NCBI GenBank assembly: GCA_948567375.1
Contig: OX419755.1
Coordinates: forward strand, 30,819,001 to 30,883,000
Origin: Lunularia cruciata
Taxonomy: Eukaryota > Streptophyta > Marchantiopsida > Lunulariales > Lunulariaceae
Direction: 5' to 3'
Length of the DNA: 64,000 bases
The notes beneath the pieces are model-generated. The model was not told the DNA's origin. It made no database searches and was given only the letters and a program-made list of their open reading frames with translations. A program made the translations under genes and the position numbers. Shown here piece after piece: positions 1 to 11,211 of the stretch (its first letter is position 1; every line of letters starts with the position of its first letter).

Positions 1-498
1 CGGATCTCCGATGTCTCCTTTGCAGCATCACACTTCCGATAGAAGGTGATCCCCGTCTGCTCTCCTGGTTCCCTCCCCAAGACTAACCTCCAATCTGACT
101 CAGTCCATTGAGCCGGATTGCCTTACTTCCCTTCCACCTCGGGACCCCCCTCACAATTACTGGCAGTGATCTCTGCCATCACTCCCGGGAAACTGAAATT
201 CCAATTCCATGCTAAAAATGTAATACGAAGTCTATTCAAGACTTCAATTCTAGCTACTACATCTACTTTTTGGATTGCAAAACCTCGCACCGCCAGCGCA
301 TTGGCCACCTTCTTTGCCATGATCTGTTCTCTTGTTCTAGGATGCTTGAAGATGAGACCCTTTCTTAGACAAGACACTCTAACTCCCTCGGGGTTTCAGA
401 AAATCTCACTCTTGATGGGCTTTCGGACACACATTACTGCAGGATGACTACTCAAAGGGATTGGAAATTTACTCGGAACATTCAACTTTTCCTTGCAC
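1..498 (-). pseudogene. N-terminal part of the LTR-encoded coiled-coil protein, broken
   Basis: The minus strand encodes the N-terminal domain found in all long family A LTRs, with the block FLAWNWNFSFPGVMAEI. Function is unknown. The start position equivalent to the ATG at 41803 reads GTG here, and the segment 498-378 lies in a different frame from 377-123, so at least one frameshift is present. The acidic linker and coiled coil would lie beyond the left edge. It belongs to the same subfamily as 41803-44320 (AITASNCEGGPEVEGK versus AEIAASNCEEGPEVEGK), distinct from that at 53594-56176. Confidence 0.6.
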
Positions 499-888
499 AG
501 TTGCAATTTTATATTACCCTCAATCACAGTCATTCTTCAGTCAATTTCAACTTCAAATTTCTCTCTTCTGCGTGCAAATCCTGGTCACTATCAAGACATG
601 CTTCTTTTGCCCCCACCGTTTCTTGAAATGTACTTTCTTGCCATGTACCAAGGTTGTTAAACGGTCTTGGTCTCTCATGCGCCCCTTCAACCCGAAGATG
701 GTGATCTTTGGACTTTTTCCATCATATTCCTCTTCCGAGTACCTCCATCATCGGATCCAATGTCATCTTCTTTGGATGTCCTCCAAAGTTAGTTTTGTCC
801 ATTCTTCATTTGCAATTTGACTTTCAGTGCTTACTTCTTCTCTTAAATACAACTAAACATAGAAAAACAAAAAAATGTGGGTACCACA
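1..888 (-). mobile_element. Partial giant LTR of family A, cut by the window edge
   Basis: The right end is GGGTACCACA, the reverse complement of the family A LTR start TGTGGTACCC. It is followed directly by family A pol sequence that begins CTACT (889-893), the presumed right-hand target-site duplication. The uninterrupted pol copy near 37500 reads through this point, so this LTR was inserted into another family A element. Only the 5' part of the LTR, in its own orientation, is visible. Whether it is a solo LTR or belongs to a whole element cannot be seen. Sequence type matches the solo LTR at 41419-45118. Confidence 0.85.
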
Positions 889-893
889 CTACT

Positions 894-2368
894 TGATCTA
901 AAATTGTATTGGTAAAAGGCAAGGGATGATGATCCTTCCTTGTGACTGTGTTCAACTTCTGGAAGTCTTGGCACACTCGGATCTTCCTTGTTTTCTTTTT
1001 TGGGACAATGACAATGGGGGAAACCCATTCACTGCTTAAGATAGGGAAGATGATTCCGGCTCCTAAGTACTTGTTGATTTCATCTTTCACCAAAAGCGAG
1101 TACTTTGGGTTCAGGCGATATTGTCTCTGCCAAACCGGAACTGCACCTTCAACCAGATCAATCAAGTGTTCTCCAAATTCTTGTGGAATACCTGGCATTT
1201 GATCAATAGACCAGGTGAAAACATCCTGGAATTCTATGAACAGTGCAGTGTATCCTGCCAACTCCTCTGAAGTGACTGGCTTCAAAATTTTTAAAGTTTT
1301 TCCTTCAGTCAATACAACATCTTTACAGTCATTGGGGTTGATGACTCCTTCAACGTGGCTTACTTGGCTTAACCCGAGGCGAGCTGCCATCAAACCCCCT
1401 TCCTCCAAGTCAGGTTCACCCAAGGCGAGGTCATATAGATCTTTGTCTTTGACATCCACCTCGTAGCATTCCAAATAGTTAACTTGGACTACGTCTTCGG
1501 ATTTGTCTGAGGACAAAGACAATGAGTCTTTGGATTTGTCCTCCTCTTCCAACAAACTTGTTTCCCCAAAGTGGGGAACTTTCATCCAACTCACAATCAC
1601 CAACTTCTGATCTTTGGACGAAATGTCCTTGAATCTTAACTTCTGCTGATGCCAATCCACCACAACTTGGGCACTATACAACCAGGGTCTTCTGATCAAC
1701 AGAGGGTAACCAGTCTTTGTCACTGGTTGCAACACAATGTAGTTCAACTTGAAGGGCACCCCTCCAATGATCATGGTTATATTTGACAGCATGCCCAAAG
1801 GCCGTCTTCTGGTTTGGTCTGCAAATTTCAAAACTTGGGTTGTTGGCTCAAACGTATGGTACCCGAGTCAATTTGCAATATCTTTGGTCATGACGTTCAC
1901 ACCGGACCCCGAATCAATGGGTATTGATGTGATCATGCACCCTGTAATCTCCGTGTCTACCTCGAGAGATCCCAAATCTTCTTGTTCAATACGATAGATA
2001 GCGGGCAAGTCCTTTGACATCAACCTCACCTTCTTGAGTGCCGAGTTCAGCTGCTTCTTGTATAGCTTGTTATCTTCCCACAATTGCTTAAATGTAACAT
2101 TGGCATTTGTAGCTGCCAGATCCGCTACAATATCATATTGGGGTATTCCTCCCAATTTGACCGTCTTTGCCTTCGGCTTGGGGTTTGAAGTCTCTCCATG
2201 TTCCATCTTGACTTCGGGACGCTTCAAAATGGTGACGGGATTACTAGTGGCCTTAACCTGAGGTTCCTCGGGTTGGCCCACCTCGGCTTGAATCAGACCT
2301 TTTACTTCAGATTGGATGTCCGCCAGAAAAACATGAGACTTCATCTTTTTCTCCTCTTCCAAACTCAT
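894..2368 (-). pseudogene. Family A protease and N-terminal reverse transcriptase
   Basis: Reading leftward, the frame starts with a Lys/Glu-rich linker and a retropepsin core with IDSGSGVNVM, where D-S-G is the expected catalytic triad. It continues through IGGVPFKLNYIV and LIRRPWLYSAQ, then into RT with the block SEWVSPIVIVPKKK and RVCQDFQKLN. The RT catalytic motif is absent because the LTR at 1-888 interrupts the gene at about the HHPLPF block. A break lies between 1831 and 1868. The protein would act in the cytoplasmic virus-like particle, cleaving Gag-Pol and copying RNA. It is about 85-90% like 38324-39295 by eye. Confidence 0.8.
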
Positions 2369-3597
2369 TTCCCAAGTTTGAGTAGTGCCTCTTTTAGCTC
2401 TTTCTGCAAGGCTTTAGCTTTGGCTTTTGAGAGGATCTTTTCCTCCTTGGTAGAAAGAATTGCCTTTGGGCGCAATCTCTTCACCTTTCGGGAAGACGAC
2501 GAGGTTGTACTTAGTTCTTTGGGATCATGCTTCTTCTTATTGGCGTGTGTCTTAACCTTCAAAATTTCATGGTCTGGCCATTCTCCTTTCGAGGCCGGAC
2601 TCCTTTCTTGAGGTCTCTCCTCCTCAAGCGTGATACAATTTACATTTGTATCCCCCTTTGCTTGAATTGCTGCACGCTCAGCGGGGGTCTGTACATATTG
2701 TACATGCAGCTTTGGGTTCAGTGGGTGAGGACATTGGTTGCCCATATGCCCCGATCCTTTACAATTTCGGCACAGGGGAACATACCCAATTTGCCTTCTT
2801 GGCTCCGAATAGTTTGGAGACCAATGTCCCATCAAGCCACAATTGTAACAGGCTCCGGGTGCAACATTTTGAGGACATTTCTTGTTGCTCATCGGTGGTC
2901 TTCGTGAAGGAGCATTGGGGTTATACTCCCTTGGTCCAAACCTCGGACCTTGGTACGATGTGCTAGCCTGAGGCTGTACCTCTTGCGTTTGGTACACAAC
3001 CTCTTTGTCCTCATCTTGGCTCCATCCCGGAACCCAATCAATTTGCTGCACCGGGAATGCATTACGAGTATTGCATTCCATGTTTGCGTGGCCTGACTTG
3101 CCACATGCGGTGCACCATACATTCAATCTGCCAAATGATGGGGCCTTCCTTTTGTCTTTGGCCCCAATCATCTGGATCTTGAAATCCGAAAACTCCTTGA
3201 TGAGGGCATCCAGCTTGGTATCCGCCTTATTTACACTCTTTGCTGGAGGAGTCACTGGTTTCTTACCCCCATGTCTTCTTACTTGTCTTGGCTTTGATTC
3301 TTCTTCGGATTCCGAAGAAGAGATTGAAGACGTAGAAGATTCTTCCGAAGAAGGGATGTACTGCGTAAAGCTCTCCTTCTGGGCTTCTTGCCTTTCTTCT
3401 CTCGATTTCTCCGGTTACCGACAGAGTGAGAGTGGGCCACCTTGTAACAAGCGACATGTTTGAGTACTTTGTGAAGGGAAGTTACATTCCTCTCCCTTGT
3501 AAAGATTCAGATCTGTGGTGAAAGTCCCCCGAGGAACCAGGTAATGGCTTGGGCATCGGAGTAACCCACCACCCCCGATTGCTTAGGAACTCGGTTC
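2365..3597 (-). pseudogene. Family A gag, nucleocapsid half
   Basis: The minus strand encodes the C-terminal half of Gag. Three CCHC-type zinc knuckles can be read: CTACGKSGHANMEC, CYNCGLMGHWSPNYSEP (last Cys replaced by Tyr) and CRNCKGSGHMGNQC. They are embedded in Pro/Arg-rich and Lys-rich segments, typical of the RNA-binding nucleocapsid region of Tat-like elements. Upstream lies a Ser/Glu-rich stretch rich in SSSD. The coding frame has breaks near 3260 and 3460. At 3597 a family B LTR cuts it in the retrotransposon-gag domain, at the point equal to about 51746 in the complete copy. Confidence 0.8.
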
Positions 3598-4289
3598 TGT
3601 GAGCCGGCCTGTCTCTCACTCAGGATGAACCTCTGATGGCTATTATGGTAGCGCACCATGGACTAAGAAGGCAAGGAACCCCAACTCCATCATACTCCTC
3701 CAAGGCTAACACTCCAAGACTCAAGACATTGCTCACTAGAGAACTCAATGAGAGAGAGATAGTTGCAAATGAAAGGCTGATGAGTACCTCCACACCCCTT
3801 GTTTATATACTTGTGAAATAGTTACGTACCAAAGTTACTAATTACCGTAGTAACTCAAGTTACTAGACTAAAAGTCAAGTAAAGTCAAAAAGTAGAAAGG
3901 AATATCCATTCACATGGGCATATTCCCCTAAGCATGTGGTCTTATCTTGACCCAAACACTAAGTCAAGGATTCCTTCACATGGGCTATCCTTGGAATAAA
4001 GAAGAATCCAAAACAAAAAGGCTTGCGGGCCCAAGAGTTCTCAATTCTTTCCTCAAAGCCAAACACCTAGGAATAATACCAAGTCAACACACTAAAATCC
4101 AAAATAGTGGTGCTCATCTTTTCTACTTCCTCTAAAGTAAGGTCCCCTCTATCTTAGCTATGACTAACTTTAGCTAACCATGACTAATATAGAACCATCC
4201 TTTATCTCTATATAAATAATATCTCTTACGTACTTGTAATACCAAGCTAAATATCACAATACCACACACATGCATAAATGGGTGTTACA
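3598..4289 (-). repeat. 3' LTR of family B copy B-I
   Basis: The segment begins TGTGAGCC and ends GTGTTACA, the reverse complement of the family B LTR (TGTAACACCC...GGCTCACA). It is 692 bp. The adjoining internal bases at 4290-4305 are the poor, pyrimidine-rich reverse of the polypurine tract (tttacccctagac). Unlike the 5' LTR of this copy it lacks the 14-bp tandem duplication GGGCATATTCCCCT. Confidence 0.9.
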
Positions 4290-4301
4290 TTTACCCCTAG
4301 A

Positions 4302-6791
4302 CTAAGTTTTCACTTTGTCTTCAAAGTGAAGGTCTCTCCACCTTCTATGATACATCTTCAACTTATCATGGTTAATCCTATCAAAGTGTCTTCCTCCCAA
4401 CTCCTTGAGATCATAGGTGTAAATGCCCCACACCTTCTCCACTATGAAAGGTCCAAAGTACTTAGGCAAAAACTTCTTTTGCACTCTCTTGAATCAAATG
4501 GAATCAAACAACATTACCCAATCACCTTCCTTGAAAGGATCCACCTTCTTCTTGCCTTGCCTCTTGTCATAGTTCTCCTTTTGTTTCCTTTGGGCTTGCT
4601 CCACTCGAACCATAGCAATTGCTCTTGCCTCTTCCAACTCCATGAGTTGATCCTTCCTTGACTTCTCTTCATCACTTCCTTGTGCTTTCTTCAATCTCCT
4701 ATGAATGCTTTGGAAGGTAGGAAGATCAAAGTGAATAGGTAAGGTAGACTCAATACCATACACCAATTGAAATGGAGAATATCTAGTGGAAGTCTTCATG
4801 GTTGTCCTATACTCCCACAAAACTGCATGAATCCTCTTGTCCCAATGATGTTTAGCCCCCTCTATTTTTGCATCTTTGGCCAACATCATGCACAAGGTCT
4901 GATTGGTTCTCTCTACCAAGCCATTGGAATTTGCCTTATAGGATGTAGTTACTCTATGTGTGATAGAGAAATGTTGTAGCATGGCTGTAGTAATGCTTCG
5001 TGTAAACTCTCCTCCTCTATTAGAAACCAACTCCAAAGGGCATCCAAACCTAGTGATAATGCGTTCATAAAGAAATCTACCCACTTCATCTTCATTCTTG
5101 TCCCTCAATGGTCTAGCCTCAACCCACTTGGTAAGGTAATCAGTAACTACCACAATGTACCAATTGTTCCTTGGGGTTCTATTGAAAGGACCTACAAAAT
5201 CAATTCCCCACTTCTCAAAAGGTCCTAGCAATGGAATTGATCTAAGTGGTGGAGTGGATGTAGACTTTCTAGCAAAAGCTTGACAAACATGACAAGTTTT
5301 GCAATAATCAAGACAATCCTTGAAAATTCCTCTCCGGTGGTAACCTGCATCTAGAATCTTGAAAGCAGTCACCTTTCCTGCAAAGTGTCCTCCACATACT
5401 AAACCTTCATGAAACTCCTTGATGAGTAGGATAGACTCTTCCTTACCCACTGCTCTTTGAAGTAGACCATCTGCTCCTTGGTGAAAAAGAATATCCTTCA
5501 CCATTGTGTAAGGTCTAGATCTTGCTGCAAGGGCCTTCCTCTCCCTAGCATGCATCCCTTCTGGATAGTTACCTCTTGTCACAAAATCCATAATCTCCTT
5601 GTACTCCATTGGAACTTCTTGAGTGATTGAGATTGTCATGAGCTCCTCATCCGAGAAGGAATCATCCACTGGCTCATCATGATCATAGGCTCTAGATAAC
5701 AAATCAGCATTTGCATGTTTCTTTCCTGCCCTATCCTCAATGGTGTAGTCATACTCAGACAAGAGTATCATCCACCTTGCTAGTCTCACTTCAACATTAG
5801 GCTTGTTGAAGATGTACTTCAAAGCCTTGTGATCCGTGACAATGGTGGCTTTCCCTCCAATCAAGTAGTGTCTAAACTTCTTGAGACCAAAGATCATTGC
5901 CAATCCTTCTCTCTACGTGACAGAGTAGTTCTTCTTTGCTGAAACCACCTGCCTACTAGCATAAGCTATTGGATGATCATGCTCATCTTGGTCTAATTGA
6001 CTAAGAGTGCATCCTATAGCTACATTAGAAGCATCAGTAAAGAGGATGAAAGGCTTACTCCAATCAGGTTTAGCAAGAATTGGAGCTACAACAAGGGATT
6101 GCTTGAGCTCCTCAAAAGCTTTGAGAGCCTCCTTGTCCTCCAAAATCCCCATGTAATCTACACCCTTCTTCATGTAGATGGTCAATGCATAAGCCTTGTT
6201 AGAAAATGAGAAGATGAACGTCCTATAGTATCCAACCATCCCCAAGAATTGGCGTAACTTTGTCAAGCTTGAAGGGAATGGAAGGTCTGAGATTTTCCTC
6301 ACCTTCTTAGGATCAACTGCTATTCCATCCTTGGAGATGATGTGCCCCAAAAGTAGACCTTCTTCACATCCAAAAATGCACTTCTTTGGGTTGAGTGATG
6401 CATTTGTCTCATCCAAGCATTGCAAGACTTTGATTAGGTGCTCAAAGTGCTCCTCCTTGCTTCCATAGACACAAAAGTCATCAATGAAGTCTCTCACAAA
6501 TTTCCCAATGAAAGGTCCAAATACATTGTTCATGAACCGTTGGAATGTGGTTGGAGCATTGCAAAGCCCAAAAGGCATGACCTTGAAAGCGTAAGTTCCC
6601 CAAGGTGTGGTGAATGTGGTGAGTTTTTGATGCTTTGGTGCAATCTTGATTTGGTTATATCCACTATAACCATCTCCAAAACTATACCTCTCATGACCTG
6701 CAACCTCCTCCAAGATCTCATCAATGAATGGAAATGGGTAGTAGTATTGGTGGGCTAATGGGACGTTGCTTTTGGCAGATTGGTCTTGCAT
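4302..6791 (-). pseudogene. Family B pol: RT, RNase H and integrase
   Basis: The order from the right is RT (CNAPTTFQRFMN, then the catalytic FIDDFCVYG), RNase H (LFTDASNVAIGC, TDHKALKYIF, NADLLSRA), integrase zinc-binding HHCC domain (HFAGK...CKTCHVCQ) and catalytic core (WGIDFVGP, NRGGEF, NGLVERTNQ), then a tail ending FEDKVKT. No chromodomain follows. The second catalytic Asp of integrase is Asn here. An in-frame TGA (minus strand, 4494-4496) after LFDSI also occurs at the same place in the other copy (49926-49928). RT begins abruptly because about 170 bp was deleted near 6740, removing the first RT blocks. The frame otherwise stays open from 6791 to 4497 with one stop near 5905. Confidence 0.88.
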
Positions 6792-8204
6792 GTGACTCCA
6801 CCTCTATCTTGTGCTCCTCCAAGGTGACTTCCTTCAAATCCTTGTAACTAAAAGCAAATACATGGATGAACTTGCGGAAAATCTCCTCAAATCTCACCTT
6901 CTCCTCCTTGGTAACATTTGGGCCATACTTGAGGGTAGCTAACCTTCTCTCTACCTCCTCAAGTGTCAATGGTGATTTGTCTGGGTCCTTCAAAACCTCT
7001 GGCTTAGGTGCAAAATTCATAGCACACAAGGGATACACATCTGAATCAGATTCAGATTCATCCTCCTTCGTGAAAGTCTCCTCCTCCATGCTTGTGTCGA
7101 CACCTGAAGCTCCTTCTTCAGAATCTGATTCCCAATAATCAGAAGATGATGTATTTGAATGTGAAGTGTTGGTGGTGTTAGTCACAAGAACTGTGACCCT
7201 ATGGTTTGAAGGGCCAATCCTTAAGTACTCTTTGTGCCATCTATCAGTTGTGCGTGCTGCTCTCAACCATGGCCTCCCAAGAAGTAAGTCATAGCTTGAA
7301 TCCTTCAAGACTTGGAAAATCATGAGATTTTGAATTCCCATAACTGAAACTACCACTTTATCCATCACCCCTATTGGTCGAACTTGTTGCTTGTTTGCCA
7401 TGCTCACCACAAATGTTGAAGGTCTTGAGGGTATCATACCCAATATCTTCATCAAACTTTCTGACATGGCATTTACTGCTGATCCTCCATCAACCAATGC
7501 ATCCTTGATGTTATGACCATTCACTCTCACATCAATCTTGGAGGCATATTCACAAGCCTCCCATGGTGCTGGCTTGGCATCCACCACCCCCATTGATACT
7601 GGAACTTTTGCCTTCTTCTTCCTCTTGCTCCTTGTAGAACTCAAACCACCTCTAAGCTCCTTTCTCAAGGTAGGGTTCAAAGCAATCAATTGGTCCACTG
7701 TGATGTTAGCCTTGTGACTACCAACATCCTCCAACACATTGTAGTTCCATTGTTGCTTTGAAATCAAGAAATCCTCCATCCCCAACTTCTTCCTTGGAGT
7801 CTTTGTTGTTGATGGTGTTGAGGTGCGAGTGCTTCTAGTAGACATAGGAGTATCCTTGCTTGGGGTAAATCCTTGAGAAGAGTGAACATCCTCTGCAAAA
7901 TGAGCTCTCTTCTTCTCTTGTGCCAAAAGCTCCAAATTAAGACTATTGGAGTTTGAGCACTCTCCCTTCTCATACTTGCTCTCCACCACATCTATAGATG
8001 CTATCCCCTTACCTTTTTTTGGATTAGAAGCCACTTGGGTTTCACTACCACCCTCTTTCCCTCTATTGGCTCCCTTATAACCCCTTCCTCCATGGTAAGT
8101 AGAATTTGGGCAATTCCTTTGGATATGGCCTCTTCCTCTACAACCAAAACAATTTTTATCATTGAAATTGTTGGCTGGTTGAACTCCTCTATATGGATAG
8201 TTTT
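6745..8204 (-). pseudogene. Family B gag C-terminus and protease
   Basis: The frame enters from the family A LTR at 8204 with the last gag zinc knuckle (NCFGCRGRGHIQRNC) and a Gly-rich tail. It continues through a Lys/Ser/Thr linker into the retropepsin-like block NIKDALVDGGSAVNAM and LLLGRPWLR, then a Ser/Glu-rich acidic segment and the RT connection. The protease active site reads D-G-G-S where most retropepsins have D-S/T-G; the same spelling is in the copy at 46740-46790 and is, to my knowledge, usual in Tat elements. The gag matrix/capsid part is missing. The frame is shifted relative to RT by the deletion near 6740. Confidence 0.85.
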
Positions 8205-8305
8205 TGTGGTGCCCACATTTTTTGTTCTTTTTCAGAATAAAGGAGAAGAAGTGTATAGAGAAGTCGGATTGCGCTTGTATGGCCAAAGAAGGCAAAGAAA
8301 AGAGT

Positions 8306-8325
8306 CTTCGGGTTGAAACCCGAAG
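8306..8325. promoter_or_regulatory. Perfect CTTCGGGTT palindrome in the LTR
   Basis: The sequence CTTCGGGTTGAAACCCGAAG has 9-bp arms around GA. Further CTTCGGG or CTTTGGG copies lie within 100 bp on either strand, and similar clusters are found in the other family A LTRs (for example 26508-26605, 31075-31160, 34975-35030). It may be a protein-binding site of U3. This is inference from repetition only. Confidence 0.4.
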
Positions 8326-8592
8326 TAAAGTGACTTTGGGTCATAAGGCAAAGTACTCGGAAATGCCATGTCAGCATACAATATGAAGTAAATTGTCTTC
8401 GGATCGGGGGGAGCTCAACTCGAGGCGAAGACAGTCTAACAACCTTTCGTTGGGGCAAGAAATTCAAGAAGGAGCCGTTTCAAAACTGGCGGCTCATACG
8501 CACAAAGGTTGATTGACAGTGACAGGTGCATGCCGGAGGTGCAATTTTCTTGGTAGAAACTTGAAGTGACGGAAGACGAAGAAGCACAACTC

Positions 8593-8600
8593 TATAAAAA
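8593..8600 (+). promoter_or_regulatory. TATA-like box upstream of the LTR reading frame
   Basis: TATAAAAA lies 20 bases before the ATG at 8620. The same CTCTATAAAAATTGAA context is kept in the minus-strand LTRs near 34728 and 56200. The spacing is short, so transcription from it would begin close to or just past that ATG. A function is plausible but unproven. Confidence 0.4.
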
Positions 8601-8619
8601 TTGAAATTGCAACGACGAA

Positions 8620-11193
8620 ATGTCAAGCAATTTTCCTTCGCCGTTGAGGAGTCATCTTGTAGGTGATCAGGGAAAGGGAAATAGAGTTGGACTCGTGGTA
8701 GTGCGTAAGGAAGAAGTCGCGAGAGTGAAATCGAGAGAAAGTGAGAAAGCAGAAGAGATGAGAAGAGGGAAGAAGAACTCCGAATTTGCAGTGAGAAATC
8801 ATGCGATTCAAAGATTAGATGTGATAGCAAGGATTGGAGTCTTGAGCCAACTTCGGATCACCTTTCTGGCATGGAATTGGAACGTAAGTTTTCCAGGATT
8901 CATGACAGAAATCATCAAGAGTAAGTGTCTCGATGGACCCGAGGAAGAAGGGAAGAGAGGAAATCCGGCTCGCAGGACATAATCATACTGGAGACTCGTA
9001 CTCGGGAAGGAGGCGGGCTCGGAGCAGGAAGCCACGTTCTTGGGGAAAGGAGAGATAGCCCAAGAAACCCAAGAGGTGAGAGATGCCTTCTTGTCAAAGA
9101 GAACAAAGAATGGGTACAAGGTTGAGAGTTACAAGGATCCAGTGAAGAGAGGGATCGTGAGTGCTCTCATGGCAATTTTGAAGCCGGAGAGAACGACTTA
9201 TGTGATGAAACACCAAGCGGTGTTCTTCCATAAGTTGTTTGCAGGAGAGCCTATAAATTGGGCGAGGTGTTTTCATGGGAGAACAAGGCAGATGGTGTGG
9301 AATCTGCGAGATAAGTCGCCTCCACATTACATTGTGCCGTTTGCAGCACACTTCTACCTCGGGCTCAATTTGCTGAACTCGGCATAGCGGAATCGGATGG
9401 TGTTGCACTTCCATCCTGATGTGCGGAAGGAGGTCGATGTCGAGGAGCAGCAATATATTCTCCAAATCCGGAGCACGGATGACTACTACGCAAAGACAGG
9501 GAAAAACATGGAGGTCGTAGTGAGTACCCCAACGAAGAAGAGGACTTGGCAAGCAGAAGCCGAAGAAAACAAGAAACCTCGGAAGATGCAGAGAAGTAAC
9601 CCGAGGTGAGGAATGGTGGTAATTGAGTCAGAAGATGAAGACTCAGAAGGCGAGGCCGAGCTCAAGACGGAGGACTCGGAGCATGAGGAGGAACCTAAGC
9701 TGACACTACAGAGCGAAGATATGAGCAGTGATAGTGAGGACGGTGGAGAGATGACCTCGGCGCCAGCGGCTGAAGAATACGAAGAAGAAGTGCAAGCCGA
9801 GGTAGAAGTCAAAGACAATATAGCGCTGGAAGATGAAGTACCGGTGCCAGAGGACAAGAAGATCATAGTGCAGCAAGGAGTTTGCTCGTGACGAAAGGCA
9901 AAGTGTGAGGCGGAGCTGAGTCAAGTGAAGGCAGAGGTAGAAGAAAGCTCGGGCAGTGAGGCATCAATCCTGATACGAAGACTCTAGAGAAGAAGGCGAG
10001 TATCAAGAGAACACAAGGAGAAAAGAGAGACCACTCCGTGGGAGGAAGAAGTTGCCAGTGATGGAGTGGAGTACATGCGAGGGGTAGTGTGCACGTTGTT
10101 GGTAAAGTTGGAGCAGAAGAAGAAGGAGATGCAGTCGACTTGTCCCGAGGTAAAGACTGTATTGCAGGTGGTAGCATAATTAGAAGAAGAGAACTCGGAG
10201 TTGAAGAGGAGTGTAACCCGAGGTGAGGAGGAGAAAGAAGTACTGTGAGCAGAGGCAGTAGAGAGAAGTCAGGTAATCAAAGACATGAAGAGAGAAGTGA
10301 TCTATCGAGAGGATCTTGCAAGGAAGAGTGACATTGCACAAGAGAGACAGGTAGCTAAATACGAAATCTTGAAGCAGCAGTTTGCTGATTCAAGAGTAGA
10401 GCTTATTCATGCTATGGCGAGGGTAGCAGCGAAGGATCAAGAGCTCGATAGAGTGATGGAGAGTATGGAGGAGAAGAAGCAACTCTAGCAACGAGAGTTG
10501 CCTGCATGGTATAGAGAAGAAGAGAGATTACAAGAGTTACTTTGTAATCAAGAGGAGAAGGTTGTCCAGAAAGAGAAGGAGAAGGAGTCAGTGAAAGCCG
10601 AATTTGAGGAAGAATTGGCAATGTATAGAGAGGAATGGCTTGCAGATTGGGAACGAGAAAGGAAGACAAGGTTGGAGCCATTGCTGGAGATAGTCCTCAG
10701 GGTAAACGCGACGTTAAATACAGAGGCCAGCGTTCAAATTGAAGAAGCGCGTCTGCATGAGTTGAAGTTGTTGGTGCAGGAGACGAGGCGAAGACAAGCG
10801 AAGGACACGGAGATGAATGCCTTGTTGATAAAATTAAGAACTCGTGTAGATAGAAAGGTTTTGAAGGTAGAGGATAACATTTCAATTAGATTAGACTTAG
10901 TGAAAGTAGAGCTAGAAAAACTTTGGAAAGATGTTAAAGCAAAAGCCGAAGTAGATAACGTAGGAGTCCAAATGTCTTTGGAGTTACCATTAGAGACATT
11001 AGAGAAGAGTGGGTTGGGAGATAAGGAGATAAATAGATTACCCACTAGTGAAATTTCAAATCAGGAAAGAGAATTGTTGGATCTGGTAGAGGAAGTAGGA
11101 GATCTGAAACCCAAGGAAAAAATGATACAAAGTAAGATTACTTTGGGTTCGGGTGTGAAAGCCGAGGAAGAAGTAGACATCGGATCGGAGTAG
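8620..11193 (+). pseudogene. LTR-encoded coiled-coil protein (U3 ORF), about 857 codons with in-frame stops
   Basis: One single frame spans 2574 bp without any frameshift and is broken only by about eight stop codons, several explained by C-to-T or G-to-A changes (TGA for CGA, TAG for CAG or TGG). The layout is a basic N-terminal domain (FLAWNWNVSFPGF near residue 85; KHQAVFFHKLFAGEPINWAR; PPHYIVPFAAHFYLGLNLL), an acidic Ser/Glu linker (residues about 330-420), then heptad-like Glu/Lys/Leu coiled coil (about 490-740) and a short tail ending VDIGSE. A TGA at 8602-8604 precedes the first ATG. Function is unknown; a structural or accessory role in the particle is only a guess. It matches no host kinesin, myosin or SMC motor domain that I recognise. 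Confidence 0.75.
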
Positions 11194-11211
11194 TAAAGAT
11201 TATTTCCATCA

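Larger units (their letters stand above)
889..3597 (-). mobile_element. Internal region of a family A retrotransposon (copy A-I)
   Basis: This minus-strand stretch is collinear with the internal region of the complete family A element: 37500-39295 joined to 50844-51750. It holds gag C-terminus, protease and the first part of reverse transcriptase. It is cut on the left by the LTR at 1-888 and on the right, inside gag, by the family B element at 3598. Its 5' part is not found on the other side of that family B element; a family A LTR is found there instead, so the intervening gag and leader were lost. Confidence 0.85.
8205..11195 (+). mobile_element. Giant LTR of family A inserted in copy B-I, 3' end lost
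   Basis: It starts TGTGGTGCCCAC directly after GTTTT of family B gag. It runs collinear with the long LTR at 52801-56587 (reverse) up to the stop of the LTR reading frame. There, at about 11195, it joins family B leader sequence (aaagattatttccatcac) with only two or three shared bases. The last roughly 0.8 kb of the LTR (second promoter, R, U5) and about 1 kb of the target gag are both missing. A single deletion after insertion explains this. Confidence 0.85.

Noticed and set aside
942-1202. Plus-strand open frames opposite family A pol, and many similar frames over pol and gag elsewhere
   Set aside because: They are antisense to well-supported RT, integrase and gag domains and have no domain of their own.
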